In this document: piece after piece, positions 1-12,400 of the stretch
Numbering within the stretch: position 1 is the stretch's first letter
How the letters are laid out: the number at the start of each line of letters is the position of its first letter
Assembly: GCA_028565635.1 (NCBI GenBank)
Contig: JAOXYB010104048.1
Coordinates: forward strand, 1 to 21,235
Direction of reading: 5' to 3'
Length of the DNA stretch: 21,235 nt
Origin: Phoronis ovalis
Taxonomy: Eukaryota > Phoronida > Phoronidae
Translations under genes and position numbers: made by a program
Notes under the pieces: generated by a model
Seen by the model: the letters and a program-made list of their open reading frames with translations, nothing else
Database searches by the model: none
Told to the model about the DNA's origin: nothing

Positions 1-2
1 AA

Positions 3-176
3 ATTATATCAGACCTGCGCTTTGACCTGTACTCACCCTGTACCAAATACGAAGATGATCTGACAAAAGCTGAAGCCATTATAGCAAGACAAAGAAAAGG
101 TTACATACGACGCCGCCGCATACAGTGCGGCTATATGCCCTTTCACTATTACATAGTGATGGGCATAAAAATCTGA
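3..176 (+). CDS. 3' terminal coding exon of an unidentified gene (partial)
   Basis: An open frame runs from the window edge to a TGA at 174-176 (57 codons; the true exon start may be at or left of base 1). The peptide has an acidic, helix-like stretch (YEDDLTKAEAIIARQRK) followed by a run of basic residues (GYIRRRRIQ) and a hydrophobic end. The segment AIIARQRKGYIRR loosely resembles an IQ calmodulin-binding motif with the Gln replaced, but this is too short to identify a family. The AATAAA at 248-253 lies at a suitable distance for its poly(A) site. The last ~14 codons overlap a hairpin (134-167) related to a repeat at the other end of the window, so the C-terminus may have been supplied by a repeat insertion. 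It is convergent with the CAP-Gly gene. I do not recognise the product. Confidence 0.45.
   Translation: MISDLRFDLYSPCTKYEDDLTKAEAIIARQRKGYIRRRRIQCGYMPFHYYIVMGIKI
134..167. repeat. Hairpin repeat, left copy
   Basis: Arms TATGCCC..TCACTA (134-148) and TAGTGA..GGGCATA (154-167) pair over 13 bases with a small internal loop. The right half is nearly identical to that of the hairpin at 21100-21128, so the two are probably copies of one dispersed repeat. Confidence 0.55.
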
Positions 177-216
177 GAAGTTGAATTAAAAGTACAAAAA
201 GTAGAAGCTGTCTAGA

Positions 217-226
217 TTTATTTATT
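217..226 (-). terminator. Two overlapping polyadenylation signals for the CAP-Gly gene
   Basis: The + strand reads TTTATTTATT, which gives two overlapping AATAAA hexamers on the - strand (217-222 and 221-226). They lie about 105 bases beyond the TAA proposed for the CAP-Gly gene (330-332), which supports that stop as the real gene end. Confidence 0.45.
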
Positions 227-247
227 ATGTGTAATTTAAATATGATT

Positions 248-253
248 AATAAA
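248..253 (+). terminator. Polyadenylation signal AATAAA for the left-edge gene
   Basis: AATAAA on the + strand, 72 bases after the TGA of the left-edge reading frame. It lies inside what would be the 3' UTR or terminal exon of the opposing CAP-Gly gene. The assignment rests only on position and motif. Confidence 0.4.
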
Positions 254-329
254 AAAATAACAACTATACTAACTAACTTCATTAATCAAAAGTGTAATCC
301 AACCAGAAACAAAGGTACATAAGAATTTT

Positions 330-456
330 TTAGCTTTTCTGAAACTGATGATTTCTGAATTTTGATACAACAGAATCAAAGCAAGAACAAACCTCGTGTT
401 GGGGCTGGTTCTCAGTTTGTTCTTTTGTTTCACTATCTTCTTCCTGGTCTACATTA
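330..456 (-). CDS. CAP-Gly gene terminal coding exon
   Basis: Acceptor CTTCTGTTTCAG. It completes a Ser codon, then reads NVDQEEDSETKEQ..QPQHE and continues with VCSCFDSVVSKFRNHQ to a TAA at 332-330. A possible donor (GAG|GTTTGT) sits at 393/392, and TBCK in this same window uses a GTTTGT donor, so the exon could end at 393 instead. The nearby AATAAA hexamers and the opposing gene close downstream favour the terminal-exon reading. Confidence 0.6.
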
Positions 457-3400
457 CTGAAACAGAAGGCAATACATTACACATGATATATGCAAAGAAA
501 ATATAGACATTAGGTTTAGATGTACTATGTAACATAATTTAATATCCAATGCTTCCTAAATACTGTATGACAAACTATTTTTGGAAGTCTGGCAGGTACA
601 TGTGTGTTCCTTACCATAAAGTAGTAAATCGTGTTTTACAATTTCAACTAAAAATAGCAATTTTTTTTCATTTCTGCAGAGGTTTTTCCTGTTGGTTGAA
701 GTCAAGCAGGGTACCTTTTTCTTTTCCTAGTGTTCAGTTAATCTACCAATATGTAGATATACATTAGCATGTATTTTAGAAATACAAAACCGTTACAAGA
801 ACCACAAGTTTTTACCTGAGAGGAAGATATTAGGTAGACCTGTTTTTTTTCAGTCCCCATTATATATGTATATATATATATAGTACAGGCATACATCACA
901 AGTGTTTTAGTATGATTGATAACATAGACAAGAAGGCACACCATGTTACAATGTTTACACATTATACATAGTACAGGGCAATCAAGGACATACTATATTT
1001 TTTATACTATATATGTGTTTCTAAAAAACAGTTTCTGCAGACCTAGTATTTTCAATGAAAATGCCAATGATGTGTTTGATACCCTTGTGAATGGAATATG
1101 ATTTCACAATTTTTTTCCATATGATCCTGTACCTTAAAGTGGCTAGTGTGCCAATTTAACAAAATTATTTAAATTCCCTTTCAATTCCACTGCATTTTTC
1201 ATTGCATAAGCAAGTGGCAAGTTCCAAAAAGAGACGAAGAATTAAAGAAAGAAAATTCAAAACTTCTCAGCAAAAGTAGAATAAAACTTACCTGCTAGTT
1301 TCTTCTTTGTCAGTTTCTTCATCAACTGTAACAACAGTTCCAGCATCACTGCACAAGTCAGAGTCAGCGCTTTCTACAAGTTTAGCAGTTCGACTTCTCG
1401 TGTCAATAGCTGAAAATTTGAAACTTAGTCATTTTCTATCAGAAAAAAACAAACTTGCGAATTCATAAATATTGCAATTAAGATACAACACTAGTAATAC
1501 AGTTACCAAATGACTAAACAAGAAAAAACTATAATATAAAAATGAATTTTTTACAAAATGCTTTAATTTATGTTTGTTCTTTCAAATAATCTCTATGGAA
1601 CATTAGCAACAACATAAAAAGCTACAGAGTTCACATGCTTATCATTAAATAAATTTGAACAACGAAAATAATAAAGTGGGATCAATCAAGTTTTTTTATT
1701 TAATCACTCCAGCCAAAAAAACAAACCAATGTTTTTATAATCTATTTTCCTACATTTTGGACCGTACAACCAGACTGCAAGTTTGCACAATTTCTGATAC
1801 TGCTCATAGTTCTGAATGAAATTATGCTGCAAATATACCAGTACTTATAATAACTTGTGCAAATGTATATGCAAGCATTTAAGCATTGATGGATCCATGA
1901 GAATAAAAGAAGTTAATTCCGTGTATTTCCAAAGTAAATTTTTGCTGCATTTATATATCTGGTATTTTAGATGTAATTGGTGGGATTTAAATTTACATTT
2001 TAAGTACAGCACCATATCAAAATCAATTTGCGTGTGAAAATTATAAAAATTTGAGGTACCATATGTACAGTAAGCAAGAATGCTGAAGTACCCAAAAGAA
2101 TCCATAACATTTGTAATACCAAGACGTTGCTAAATAAGAGAGCTGTCTGTATGTAGTGTAGTCTCCAAACTTCAGGAAATGACATGATACAACACAACAT
2201 AATTATAAGGGCATGTCCTGATTATAGTCATACTCATTTAGATAATTTTACTGACTACCCGGGACATTCTTCCGAAGTGCCGTGTTGTTGTATTATCGAG
2301 TTAGGATATGGACATCTACCTTTTTGAAACGTTTTGTAGGTTTCAACATAAGCATCCTCCATTTTAACAGGTTCAACTGTTTCATTGTCTACAGCTGGGA
2401 TCCAATAGGTTGGAGAATTAGCTGTCAATGTTCCCAGTTCAGAATCAGTATCAGGCTGGTAACCTACAGACAGGAGTCACACATGGGATAAGCAGGCATG
2501 CAACATGTACATGTAAGGTACCTAACATTCTGATTAAAATCCAAAGTTAAGTTAGTGGAGGCAAAAACTACTGGTAGAGAAAGTAACAGAAGAAAAAACT
2601 GTGACCTCATTTTAATCTGGTACCCATTGATTTTTTAGTTGGTATGTTAAATCATAATTTTGCATTGATACACACATTTTTGTCATTTTGCTCAATGGAA
2701 ATAATAACAAAGCACTTGATTTCAGCAAGAAAAATATAGTAAAACTCATCAAATATCAGAGAGCACTACAGTGACATCTGCTGGTCATAAGGTACAGATA
2801 CATCCACATTACATCTAAGACATTTGCTAATCCATAAAAAAACAAAAATCCATTTTAAAGATGATTCTCTGGAGATTAAAAGCAATGTATCATTTTCAGT
2901 TGATTAGATTTCAAAGTCAGTGATAGTTTATGTGATACCATGCATATCAATGAGTCACATCTCTAACAGTAAAATAACGGAAAAAGAAGAATATTTTTTA
3001 AAAGTTCAATATTGTTGAGTACAGCGGCAGAAAAAAATGCAAGTGTAATAGTTTAATAGGAACCCTTTTTGTTTTAAATATTTTTTGACAAAATACAAAA
3101 TTAATTGTGTTTTGTACAACACAGAAGAAGGGACAATTTGATGCATCTGACTTCATAAAATATCTAACCCTAGCTGACATCGTACCATTTGATGTACAAC
3201 ATTATTTGCATTCTGTTTTAGAGTTATACTGAAGTGGAAATAAAGATAACTTTGGTTGAAGTACTTGATGACATTGGTTACAAAATTGCAATACTGTCAA
3301 TTTTTCTAAAATCTATTAAAACTGTGTAATAATGCATGAACTGGTTAATAATAATATGCTGGGGGAGTCATTTAGATAACGTGAAAGCATTAACAGAAAA

Positions 3401-6400
3401 TAATGTAAAGACAAATCAATCAATAACAGCTTAGTGTTTCTAGGAAAAAACTTAATCCCACTTAATGCAGAAACGAGATCTTCTAATTTGTATGCATGAC
3501 TGTCAGCAAAGTTTATATGCATATTTAAAAGTGCTATCAGACTTCAGAAAATATCAGCTGGGTGTTTTTAAATAGAACAACATTTTGATGTACTGTGTGA
3601 AACCCTGTAAGCAGTTTTTGATATTGACTAGTACATACATTTTGAATCCTCTAACAGCTGGAGTTCTAAAATTTTGAAAGTGGAAAATCCCTGTTTGGCA
3701 GTAGACTATTTACTTCTAGTTTAACTTTTTTAATAATATGGAGCATTAAACAGCAAAAGTCTTCCTCAAAATATGCACACATTTGATATAGAAATGTTTA
3801 ATGCATATTCTTGCTTAAACTATTTGCAAAGCCAATTGCTAAGTTTTAAAAATTTATGTTAGCATACACATCCTGTTCATTTTCCATCTCATTTAGGTAG
3901 TACTGTCACAACAATAAAGCAATTGTAACTTAAAATCTCATGCGAACAGTGAAATGAAATTAATCTAATTGTAGCTTAGTTTCCCTTGGAAACACTAACC
4001 AAAGTTTTTTTAATATTCACCTGTATCAGTGCTTGTTGGTGATGCACAAGATAAAGGTGCTTCTTCTTTAAACACAACTTTTTCTGCTACCTCTGTTATG
4101 TCAGCTGCTTCATGTATGCCTCCTATGTTGGAATTCTGAGCAGTTACTGCATCAGGCTAAAATGTAATGCACATTTATGTAAATTAGTTCCTTCTGTAAG
4201 AAATCTTGATAGGGTGTTCCAAAAACAGAATACAACTTAGACTTAAGAGGAATCTTGATTAAATTGTCAAATGAAATGTTTCAGTATCTTTCTCTTTTAT
4301 GAAAAATCTAAGGCTAAAAGTTTTTATCCTAGTCACTGTATGGAAAATTTAAAGTTAAACTTTGTCATCTTTTAACAATCAGTGTTAATTTATTTTTAAA
4401 GTACCCTATTCACAAAATGAACAGCACAGAGCATTTAATGTAGAGGTATTATTTCTCTTAACCTGCTTGACAATTTTGAATATTCAATGTTTCCAGTTGG
4501 CTTTTTAGAAAACTTATGTATGGCATTTCTACACCTGTGTACCACCACCATCAAACAACAAGTCCTAATATTGATGTCTAATAAAAGGTATCATACAGTT
4601 CTGTCTTCTGCATATTAAGTTTAAAATGTGAAACTGCTCGATGTTATAATTGCCAATGTTACACATTTTAGACTAGTTACACTTATTACAAGAATTTCTG
4701 TATGTAGCAAATCTTACCTGAGCTTTTTTATTTCCTACATCTTGATAAAACTCTGTTAATCCCTTCTTGCTGATTGTTTCATCGTCTTCGTCTCCTTCTT
4801 CCACATCAGCTGGTGTTAAGTCCTCACTTGCCATTGCTTCTCCCCCTTCTGTTGTCATGTCACTAGCTGTATCTATAGTACCAGTGGGTGTTGTAAGATC
4901 TGATAGAGTCTTAGGTCTTACCGACTGTTTGCTAATATCATCGTTTGGGATCAGCATAGGAACTGATGCTGATGCATCATAATTTTCTGTCACCACGTTA
5001 TTTGTTTTCATGTGATTAACTTCAAATGTGGTGTCGACTCCAGGTGCTTCAACAGAGGTGACCAGATTTGATTCAGATGTCTTTACAGGTTGACATTCTG
5101 CTTCTTTCGGAGCAGAAGCATTCATGCCTGTGGCAGACTTGTGAATTTGTGGGTTGCTTATGTCAAATGTGGTATTTTGTTTGTCTTTAGTAATCTCAAC
5201 ATTATAAGTATCATTTAGTGTATTTTCTGGTGGGAATTCTGTGGTGGCTTCTACTGTATGTTTTTTAAGTCGACATATAGTAAGGGGTGTAGATTCACAT
5301 GAGGGTTTGAAAATTTGTCTCTCACTGTTTTCAGTTTTTTTTAATTGATTTTCCTCTTTACCTTGGTTTGATACTATGGGGCTAGACAAAAATTCTGGCA
5401 GCAAATCAGTTTCATTCAATTCAGATTCTTTTAGAACTCCAAAACGTGACTCTTCAGTGACTAAATGTGAACCTTGTAAGAATTCCAAACTGCTGTCATG
5501 ATTACTAGCTCTAGAATCAAAACTTAGAACCGAAACAGGATGATTTTCTGGTGGTGTTAATAAATCAGGTAATGGTGATTCCGTATCATAAGTCACATTC
5601 AAATTTCTCGGTTTATTTTGGAGATTATCTCCAGATGGACCCACCACCATTACTTCATAATTATCACGAGCAAAAGTTGAATTGAAATCCCCCGATTCAC
5701 TAGCACTGACAGAAAGGTTTTTATTACTGCCTGATTTATGACTAGGTAATTTTGAGAATGATGGCAATTTTGAAAGTTTTAATTCTGGCTCAGAGCCTTC
5801 GGTTGGTGTTCCAGCATAAGATTTGGGACGAGAAAGTTTTGATTTGAATCTTCTCTTAACTTCACTAGCTGGCTCAACTGGTGATTCAAGATCTCTCTCT
5901 CTTCTACTCAAACATTCTGACGAGTTTGTACGAGCACCAAGAGGTAAACTTGAGGACATTGATTTTGACATAACTCTCCCAGGCAAAGCATTTCCTTGTT
6001 CTGATATCAACTGAACCTTAGCTGCTGGTGCAAAAATCCCATGAGTGTCTGTGCAGGTAAAATAACGAACACCATCAACAACACCGTCATGTTTTCCATC
6101 TGGATCATCCAGTGCAATCCCACACCACAAACCATCAGCAAAATGAGTCTTTCCAAAATACTGCAACACACCTGGCTTTATGCCACCAATGCTGACTTGA
6201 TCTCCAATTGTAAGCTCAAAACCAAGAACTGGTGATTTTTCACATAACAATGGAGAAAAACGTTCTGGAGCTGGTGATTTTTCACAAATATCCTGGGTTG
6301 ACTTTAGCGATGTATTTTTACAATCTCCCATCTCTGCTTTTAACTCCTTACAAGAATCTGGGGATTTGACGAAAGTTACTGAACACTCCCCTGTCTTTGG

Positions 6401-9400
6401 ACTTTTTAATCGTGATGATTTTGGTGCTGGTAAGAAAGAACGGCGTTTCTTTCCACCACCACCAGGTGGTGGGTTATCTTCAGCAGGCTGATTTGAGGCC
6501 TAAAAAAGATAACACATTTTATATTCTCCACGAAACACCTAGCTACAACTATCATCATCTCCTAAAATAAAGGCTAGGTTCCTGAATTTTGAAATGTTAC
6601 AGCACAGCATACTTATTTACAAGTAAATGGGTGAATAATATACAGGGTTGTCTAACATTCACCAATTAGGACATAAAATCGTCTTGCAAGCACTGAACAA
6701 GTTCCTTAAGCATGGACCTTACAACATACATCCGGCTTCCCGAGGTTTGTTCAATAATCTGACCTGAGTTTACAGTAAATTGTGCTTGTGCGCCCTGACC
6801 AGTACATAAGCAAAGTTTGAACATGTAAATTTGGATCTTCAAATATTTTACAAAATCTTGTATATCTTGTCCCAATTGCAAGAAATCAATTCTTAGCAAT
6901 ATATAACATACAAGATGAAAATAACTAATGATTATTGTAGCTGACCTCATACCTGGATAGCATTCCAGCTATAGTTCATTCAGAAACAGGTACCTGGAAC
7001 CACTAATCACCAAAACTGCCAAGCATTTCATCTCTTTCTTAAAGTAGTATAGCATAAGTGTTACCTACCTTGATAACCAGATGAAAGAAATATGCTGAAT
7101 TTTTTCTGTTTGTTTTTCTTAATGATTAGAACAAGAATTTCCAACTAGAAAGTAACACTTGCACAACTATACAAAAAATTAAGAACATCACAGTATCACT
7201 ACGCATACAATTTTTCCAACAGGATAAAGCAAAATTCCAGGTATGAGTCAGATAAAAAGCTGATTAAAAAAAGGCTGTTACCATGGTTTTGTGGACGTTA
7301 TAACTTTAGAAGCTGTGAAGCAAATAAATCTTCAAACAGCTTACACAAATGCTTTGTCAGCATTGCTGTTTCCACAGTACTTAGGTAATATAAAATTAAT
7401 ATTACCTGAATTACAGCACTTGTAACATTTTTACCTCATAATATTTTTCCTTGAATAGTCAGTAAGCTCAGTTTGTAAACTACTGCCATGACTATGACCC
7501 TCCACTAATAAAAATATATGAGCGTGACTTTCAGACAATATTCATAAAAGAGTTATTTTAAAATTTACCTGTCTGAGTAAATAAAATTTACACAATAATA
7601 TATAGATTCCAAACAGATGCAACATTTTTACATATTATTACAGCAATGTGTAAATTATAATGATTTTTAATTTATTATAAATAGTGCCTGTACACTAATA
7701 CCCTGTGTCCTATGTCTATACTTGTCTTTAGAATAGAACATAATTTGAAATTATCATTGAAAGTAATATTTATTAAGTCTATTTTCCAAAGCTGATGGCA
7801 CCCTGCCAGCAAGAAAAACTCAAATAAGTACAAAACGGTTTTATTACAGTATCCTTCAAACTTCCATATTATATTTGATTTGGATCTTGCTTGAATCCTA
7901 CAGTACCTCAGTCCTCTCTCAATCAGCATGTTTAACAGATCTGAGAAGCATATCTTTTTAGATTATGAGCTACTATATATTAATAACAGTAGAATTTCAA
8001 ACATACTACATTAATTAATATCGAGGCTATCAAGAAAACAGTGAACAAAAATGAGGAATTCTTCTCTACTGTAAACATCTAACAGTTACCAGCAGCTATT
8101 AACCTAGCTACCACTGTCTGTAGTGTCTGGGCTGGAGTGTCTGCATCAAAAACAATCTTGTTTGGAAATGAGTACTTGATAAAGGTGTTTGTTGTTGAAT
8201 ATCAAATGTCTTGAACATTGTAAAATAAACTATTTGACCAACTTGGAATACAGGATAAAAAACAGGAGGAAAACTCACCATCTCAACAACAAAGGTGCTA
8301 AAAATACCCTTTCACAACCACCACCAGCTAAACTCCCTGTAACCACTGCCAGATATTTGGCAGACACTGTCTACAGACAAAATTAACTTAACCTGCCCTT
8401 CTCATTATAAGCAAACTACCTCATTGGCTACTGCAGATTTTTTATTAGCCAGATTCACCAAGTAGTTGATGGATATCAGAAAATATTACAGATAGCGGAA
8501 ATAGTTGAAATTTAACCTTTAACACTGGAGTTCAATGTAAGTAATCATGAATGGTCACAGTAAAGAATAAAGGTGTTTTATAATATCTTAAGGGGATGAC
8601 CTGATGCTTAGTCTTAATTCTAACTACCAAAAAATGTGCAATTTTTAGAAGGCAATGGTTTAAAAACAAAAAAGGGTATACTTTTTAATAATTTTTCTAA
8701 AATAAAAAATTCGATGTCAGAACAGATCTATCAAATGGGAATTACAAAGCTAAAGTCATTTTTCTGTTAAGCTAAAATTACAGTAGCCAGAAAAAGAATA
8801 TATTGAGTCTGCACCACTTTTTCTAAAGCAAATATACTACTGTCATTAATTAGTTATACAATATCTGAAAGAGCCATTAAAAAATCATATTACACAAATA
8901 TTTCCTGAGATATTAATAAATTCCTGTGGTTTATCTGCTAATGGGTGTCACTTAAAAGGTGTAATTTAAATTACTTCACTAATTAATAACATGTGGACAT
9001 GGATATAAATATATTCACAATTCTATTTTTTTTTTACTGCATAACAAGTTTGCTACCAGTTTCTATTTCTAACTGAATGAGGATTATAAAAATCAGTTAT
9101 GCAAGTGTTTTATGCTCTAACCCCCTTCTAACCTGATTGACATGCAAGTTATAAAATCACCATGTGTGAATCAATCCCACCTCTTCTGGTGTCACTGGCT
9201 CCTCTGAATCAAAGATAAAATGATTTCAGTACACAAACACTAATTCTGCACATGCATACCACTGCTAAGTGTTTCAAATATCACTAATAATTACTCACCA
9301 TGTAAAAGCCTCACGATCCTCTCAAGAGTCAGTTGTTTTAACTGGAATCAATGAATTAACTGAAAATCATAGCTAGATGACTGTAAAAATATAACAAAGT

Positions 9401-12400
9401 ACACACAACACGAAACTCCTCTAGCAATATATTGTGCTAGTATAAGCAAGATCAATACACATCTTCAAGAATATATTGACAACCGAATATATTTATATGT
9501 GCTGGCATGGCTGTTTTATATGGTGAGTAACCAGCTATAGTTACATGCACATTGATTATCATAAATTCAATAGTTTATGGTTGATAATCAAACTAAACAA
9601 ATGAGTACATCACTTCTATCTTGCTGCTGACTAGCTAAACATGGATGAATCCATTTCAAAATATTGTTTTGCCCATCATCAGGCTAGTTATGGTATCTAG
9701 CATTTTAAATATTACTCACTGACTTATAGTATTAGTGCAACAGAATGTAGACTTTCCCATTTCCTTTTTAAACTCTATATACACAGGATAGTACACTGCA
9801 TTTTTCACTAGGCTGCTTGTACATTTATAAATCTAGGAATATCCAAGATCATAACTAATATTTTTTGGAAATCTGTAGAAGGAATACACTTAATCTCGAA
9901 ATCTATAAGCAGCCAATCCATAGCACAAATAAGATAAATTATATGCAAGTATCTATAAAGATATATCTATTTACTAATTTCAGTTATATGCAATAGAAAC
10001 AATTTATAATTTATATATAATGTACCTTATAACAAGTGTACAATAAACAGTTAAGCAGACATGCATATAATCATTAATTTATTAGGATTTAAATGCATTT
10101 TCTCATATCGTAATTCTCTTGTCCAAAACTCCATACCTAGAACAATGTTAGCTGATAAATAAGATAAAACTATAAATATACAAAAAAGACCAATTGTATA
10201 TTAAATAACAAGTTATTAGATAGTATAATAGATAGTTTCTAATAAGATGATATAAGGGAGAAGTAATAAGGGAATTAATGTGGCATTAAGAAAAATATTA
10301 CCACAGCTAATGAAGTAAGACAGTGCAATATTATCAATTAACATGAATGAAATTAAATTTTCAACAGTTTGTCCATTTTTTTTTTGAAACAAAAATTAAC
10401 CAGGTTTCCATATAGGCAATTTTTGTATGTACTAAAATAACACCAATAACCTGAATGAGGAATATTCATGGAGTCCAGTACAATGATAATGTGTTTTTTA
10501 CATACTTGAAATGTGATGATCACATGGGACATTTTCAGGTAATTATATTTTTCATTGCATGCTTAAACTTATAAATTAGTGGGTGCGGTGCTAGCACCTA
10601 TAACTTTTCAATGGCAGTATTTAAGAACTTCATTTGAAAAGTTTGTGCCCTTTATTTAAACTTTCAAGAAATATCATGATTAGATAATTCCCATGGTTCA
10701 ATACAAGTTCTATACTTCACCATATTAAAATTTTATATTTAATATCACATATATAAATAATCTGATAAAAGAATACATGTTATACTATTCTACATGAATG
10801 AATGGTAAATTTATGGTCAAAACCATAATACCAAGAGGACATAATGAAGTTACTCAAGCTCTACAAAGATGTTGAAAAGTTCACTTATATTAGATATTGG
10901 GTTGTGAATGTAATAAATGATACATACAATACATACTAATGGATCCATGATCTCATTAAAATCAATTCAACATTTCAAGGGATATTGCAGAGAATGGAAA
11001 CAAAACCATTCATCTCTAAATTTCTGGCACCATGACTCCAAATTAGTATATGACTACAGTACAATCATCCTTGTGACATGGCCATTAGAGAGTCAACTAT
11101 TGTTTTGATAATGTTACAGAGTGCTCATGTCAGATGACAATTGAAAAGCATCACTTATGGTCTGTATATTATCTTTGTTAGTGAGATCACTCTAGTTGAA
11201 GGTGTGGCTACATCATATTAAGATTTCTTATTACCTTTCAAAACCACACAGAAACAATTACACATATAATTACCATCTTCAATTAAAGGCACTTTATGGC
11301 ATACCTTGAATAAATATCCTAATGAACAACACACTATAAGCAAGGACCTTGTTAATGAAGCAGAATTATGAAATGTACGAAAATCCTCACAAACCAGGAT
11401 TTTATAACTAATATCAATAATGCAGTATAAACTTACTATTTAAGTGAACATATAAATGACTTCAAGTAAAAATGCAAGCAGATCAAACAGAATAATAAAC
11501 CTTGCTTTTGCTTACCTACATAAGCAAACATATTTAGTTACAAAACAAGAAAGGGAAATTGGTGTGCACAGTTCACATTAAAAAATTCTGCTCAAAAGTT
11601 TATAAACTTATCATGGATAGCAAAAATTACATTTTATGTGTATATACAGAAATCTGGGATAGAAATACTAGTACATCAAGGATATATTCACAGGTAAACA
11701 AGACTAATTTCTGTTTACAATCAACTGCTTTGAAAGATAGATACCTGTTTTAAAAACTAACTTGTCACATGTCAAACAAAATACTTTAAAAAAGACTAAA
11801 ATGCTTTAAAAATATTAGATCTGACACAGTTTGAAAGTATACCTACATACCTTCTTTATCAGTAAAACAGTCTCTTATCTGGTGGTCCAACCAGACTCAA
11901 ATGAACATCAACCTGATAAAATGACATTTAAATAGCAACAAAACAGTACTATTTGCATGCCTATTAAACTATGAAATCTCAATTTATATGTGTCCTTTGT
12001 TATAAACAGAGACCAATTCAAAAATTTATAAGGCATGAAATTGAATTGAGCAACATAATGTGTCATGTAACTAGGAAGTGGACAAATTTTGGTTTCTTTT
12101 TTTTTTTTGTCACATTAGGATACTTTAGTTACAACTTATATTTAATCTTTTTTTTCCTTTCAATTCTCCGACAAAACTGATAAAAAAAAAACTTGCTAAG
12201 AGTTTGACATGCACAATACCCAAGGCACACAAAAAGTTACTCAGCATTGTTCCTTCATTTTCTGTTTGAACACGATGCTACTAAATTTACATTGCAATCA
12301 AATTAGATGACTACACAATATCATTTACAGAACATGTCATTTGACTTAGATCAAAATTTTTCATTCTGTGTTGTTTTATGGGATATTTGTAATACCTCTA

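Larger units (their letters stand above)
6500..9180 (-). other. Large intron of the CAP-Gly gene holding two candidate exons
   Basis: About 2.7 kb. It contains the exon-like segments 8090-8174 and 6666-6794 listed separately. The remainder is AT-rich with no recognisable gene or repeat. Confidence 0.5.

Noticed and set aside
738-962. 74-codon frame on the - strand near the AT microsatellite
   Set aside because: It is driven by the TATA repeat (YIYTYI) and AT-rich intron; no splice support.
2998-3522. Two - strand frames of 60 and 68 codons
   Set aside because: Low-complexity, Phe/Leu/Lys-rich translation of AT-rich DNA without matching splice sites.
4767-6235. Open frames on the + strand opposite the CAP-Gly exon
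   Set aside because: They lie antisense to a secure coding exon and their composition reflects its codons. No splice or start context supports them.
6795-6950. N-terminal part of the 94-codon - strand frame (MRSATIIISYF...)
   Set aside because: It reads through AT-rich intron; only the part after the acceptor-like site at 6795 looks protein-like.
7040-7160. Good-looking - strand donors (CAAG|GTAGGT and others) in the large intron
   Set aside because: No preceding stop-free segment has both a usable acceptor and a phase that fits the neighbouring exons.
7675-7929. 84-codon frame on the - strand
   Set aside because: No acceptor or donor in a useful phase and composition typical of intron translation; not supported as an exon.
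11851-11912. Exon-like segment on the - strand (acceptor TTTATCAG, donor AAGAAG|GTATGT)
   Set aside because: Every phase compatible with the flanking CAP-Gly exons hits a stop codon, or needs an acceptor without a pyrimidine tract.
12099-12190. Poly-T and poly-A runs
   Set aside because: Could suggest a retroposon tail, but no retroposon body, target-site duplication or reverse-transcriptase sequence is seen nearby.
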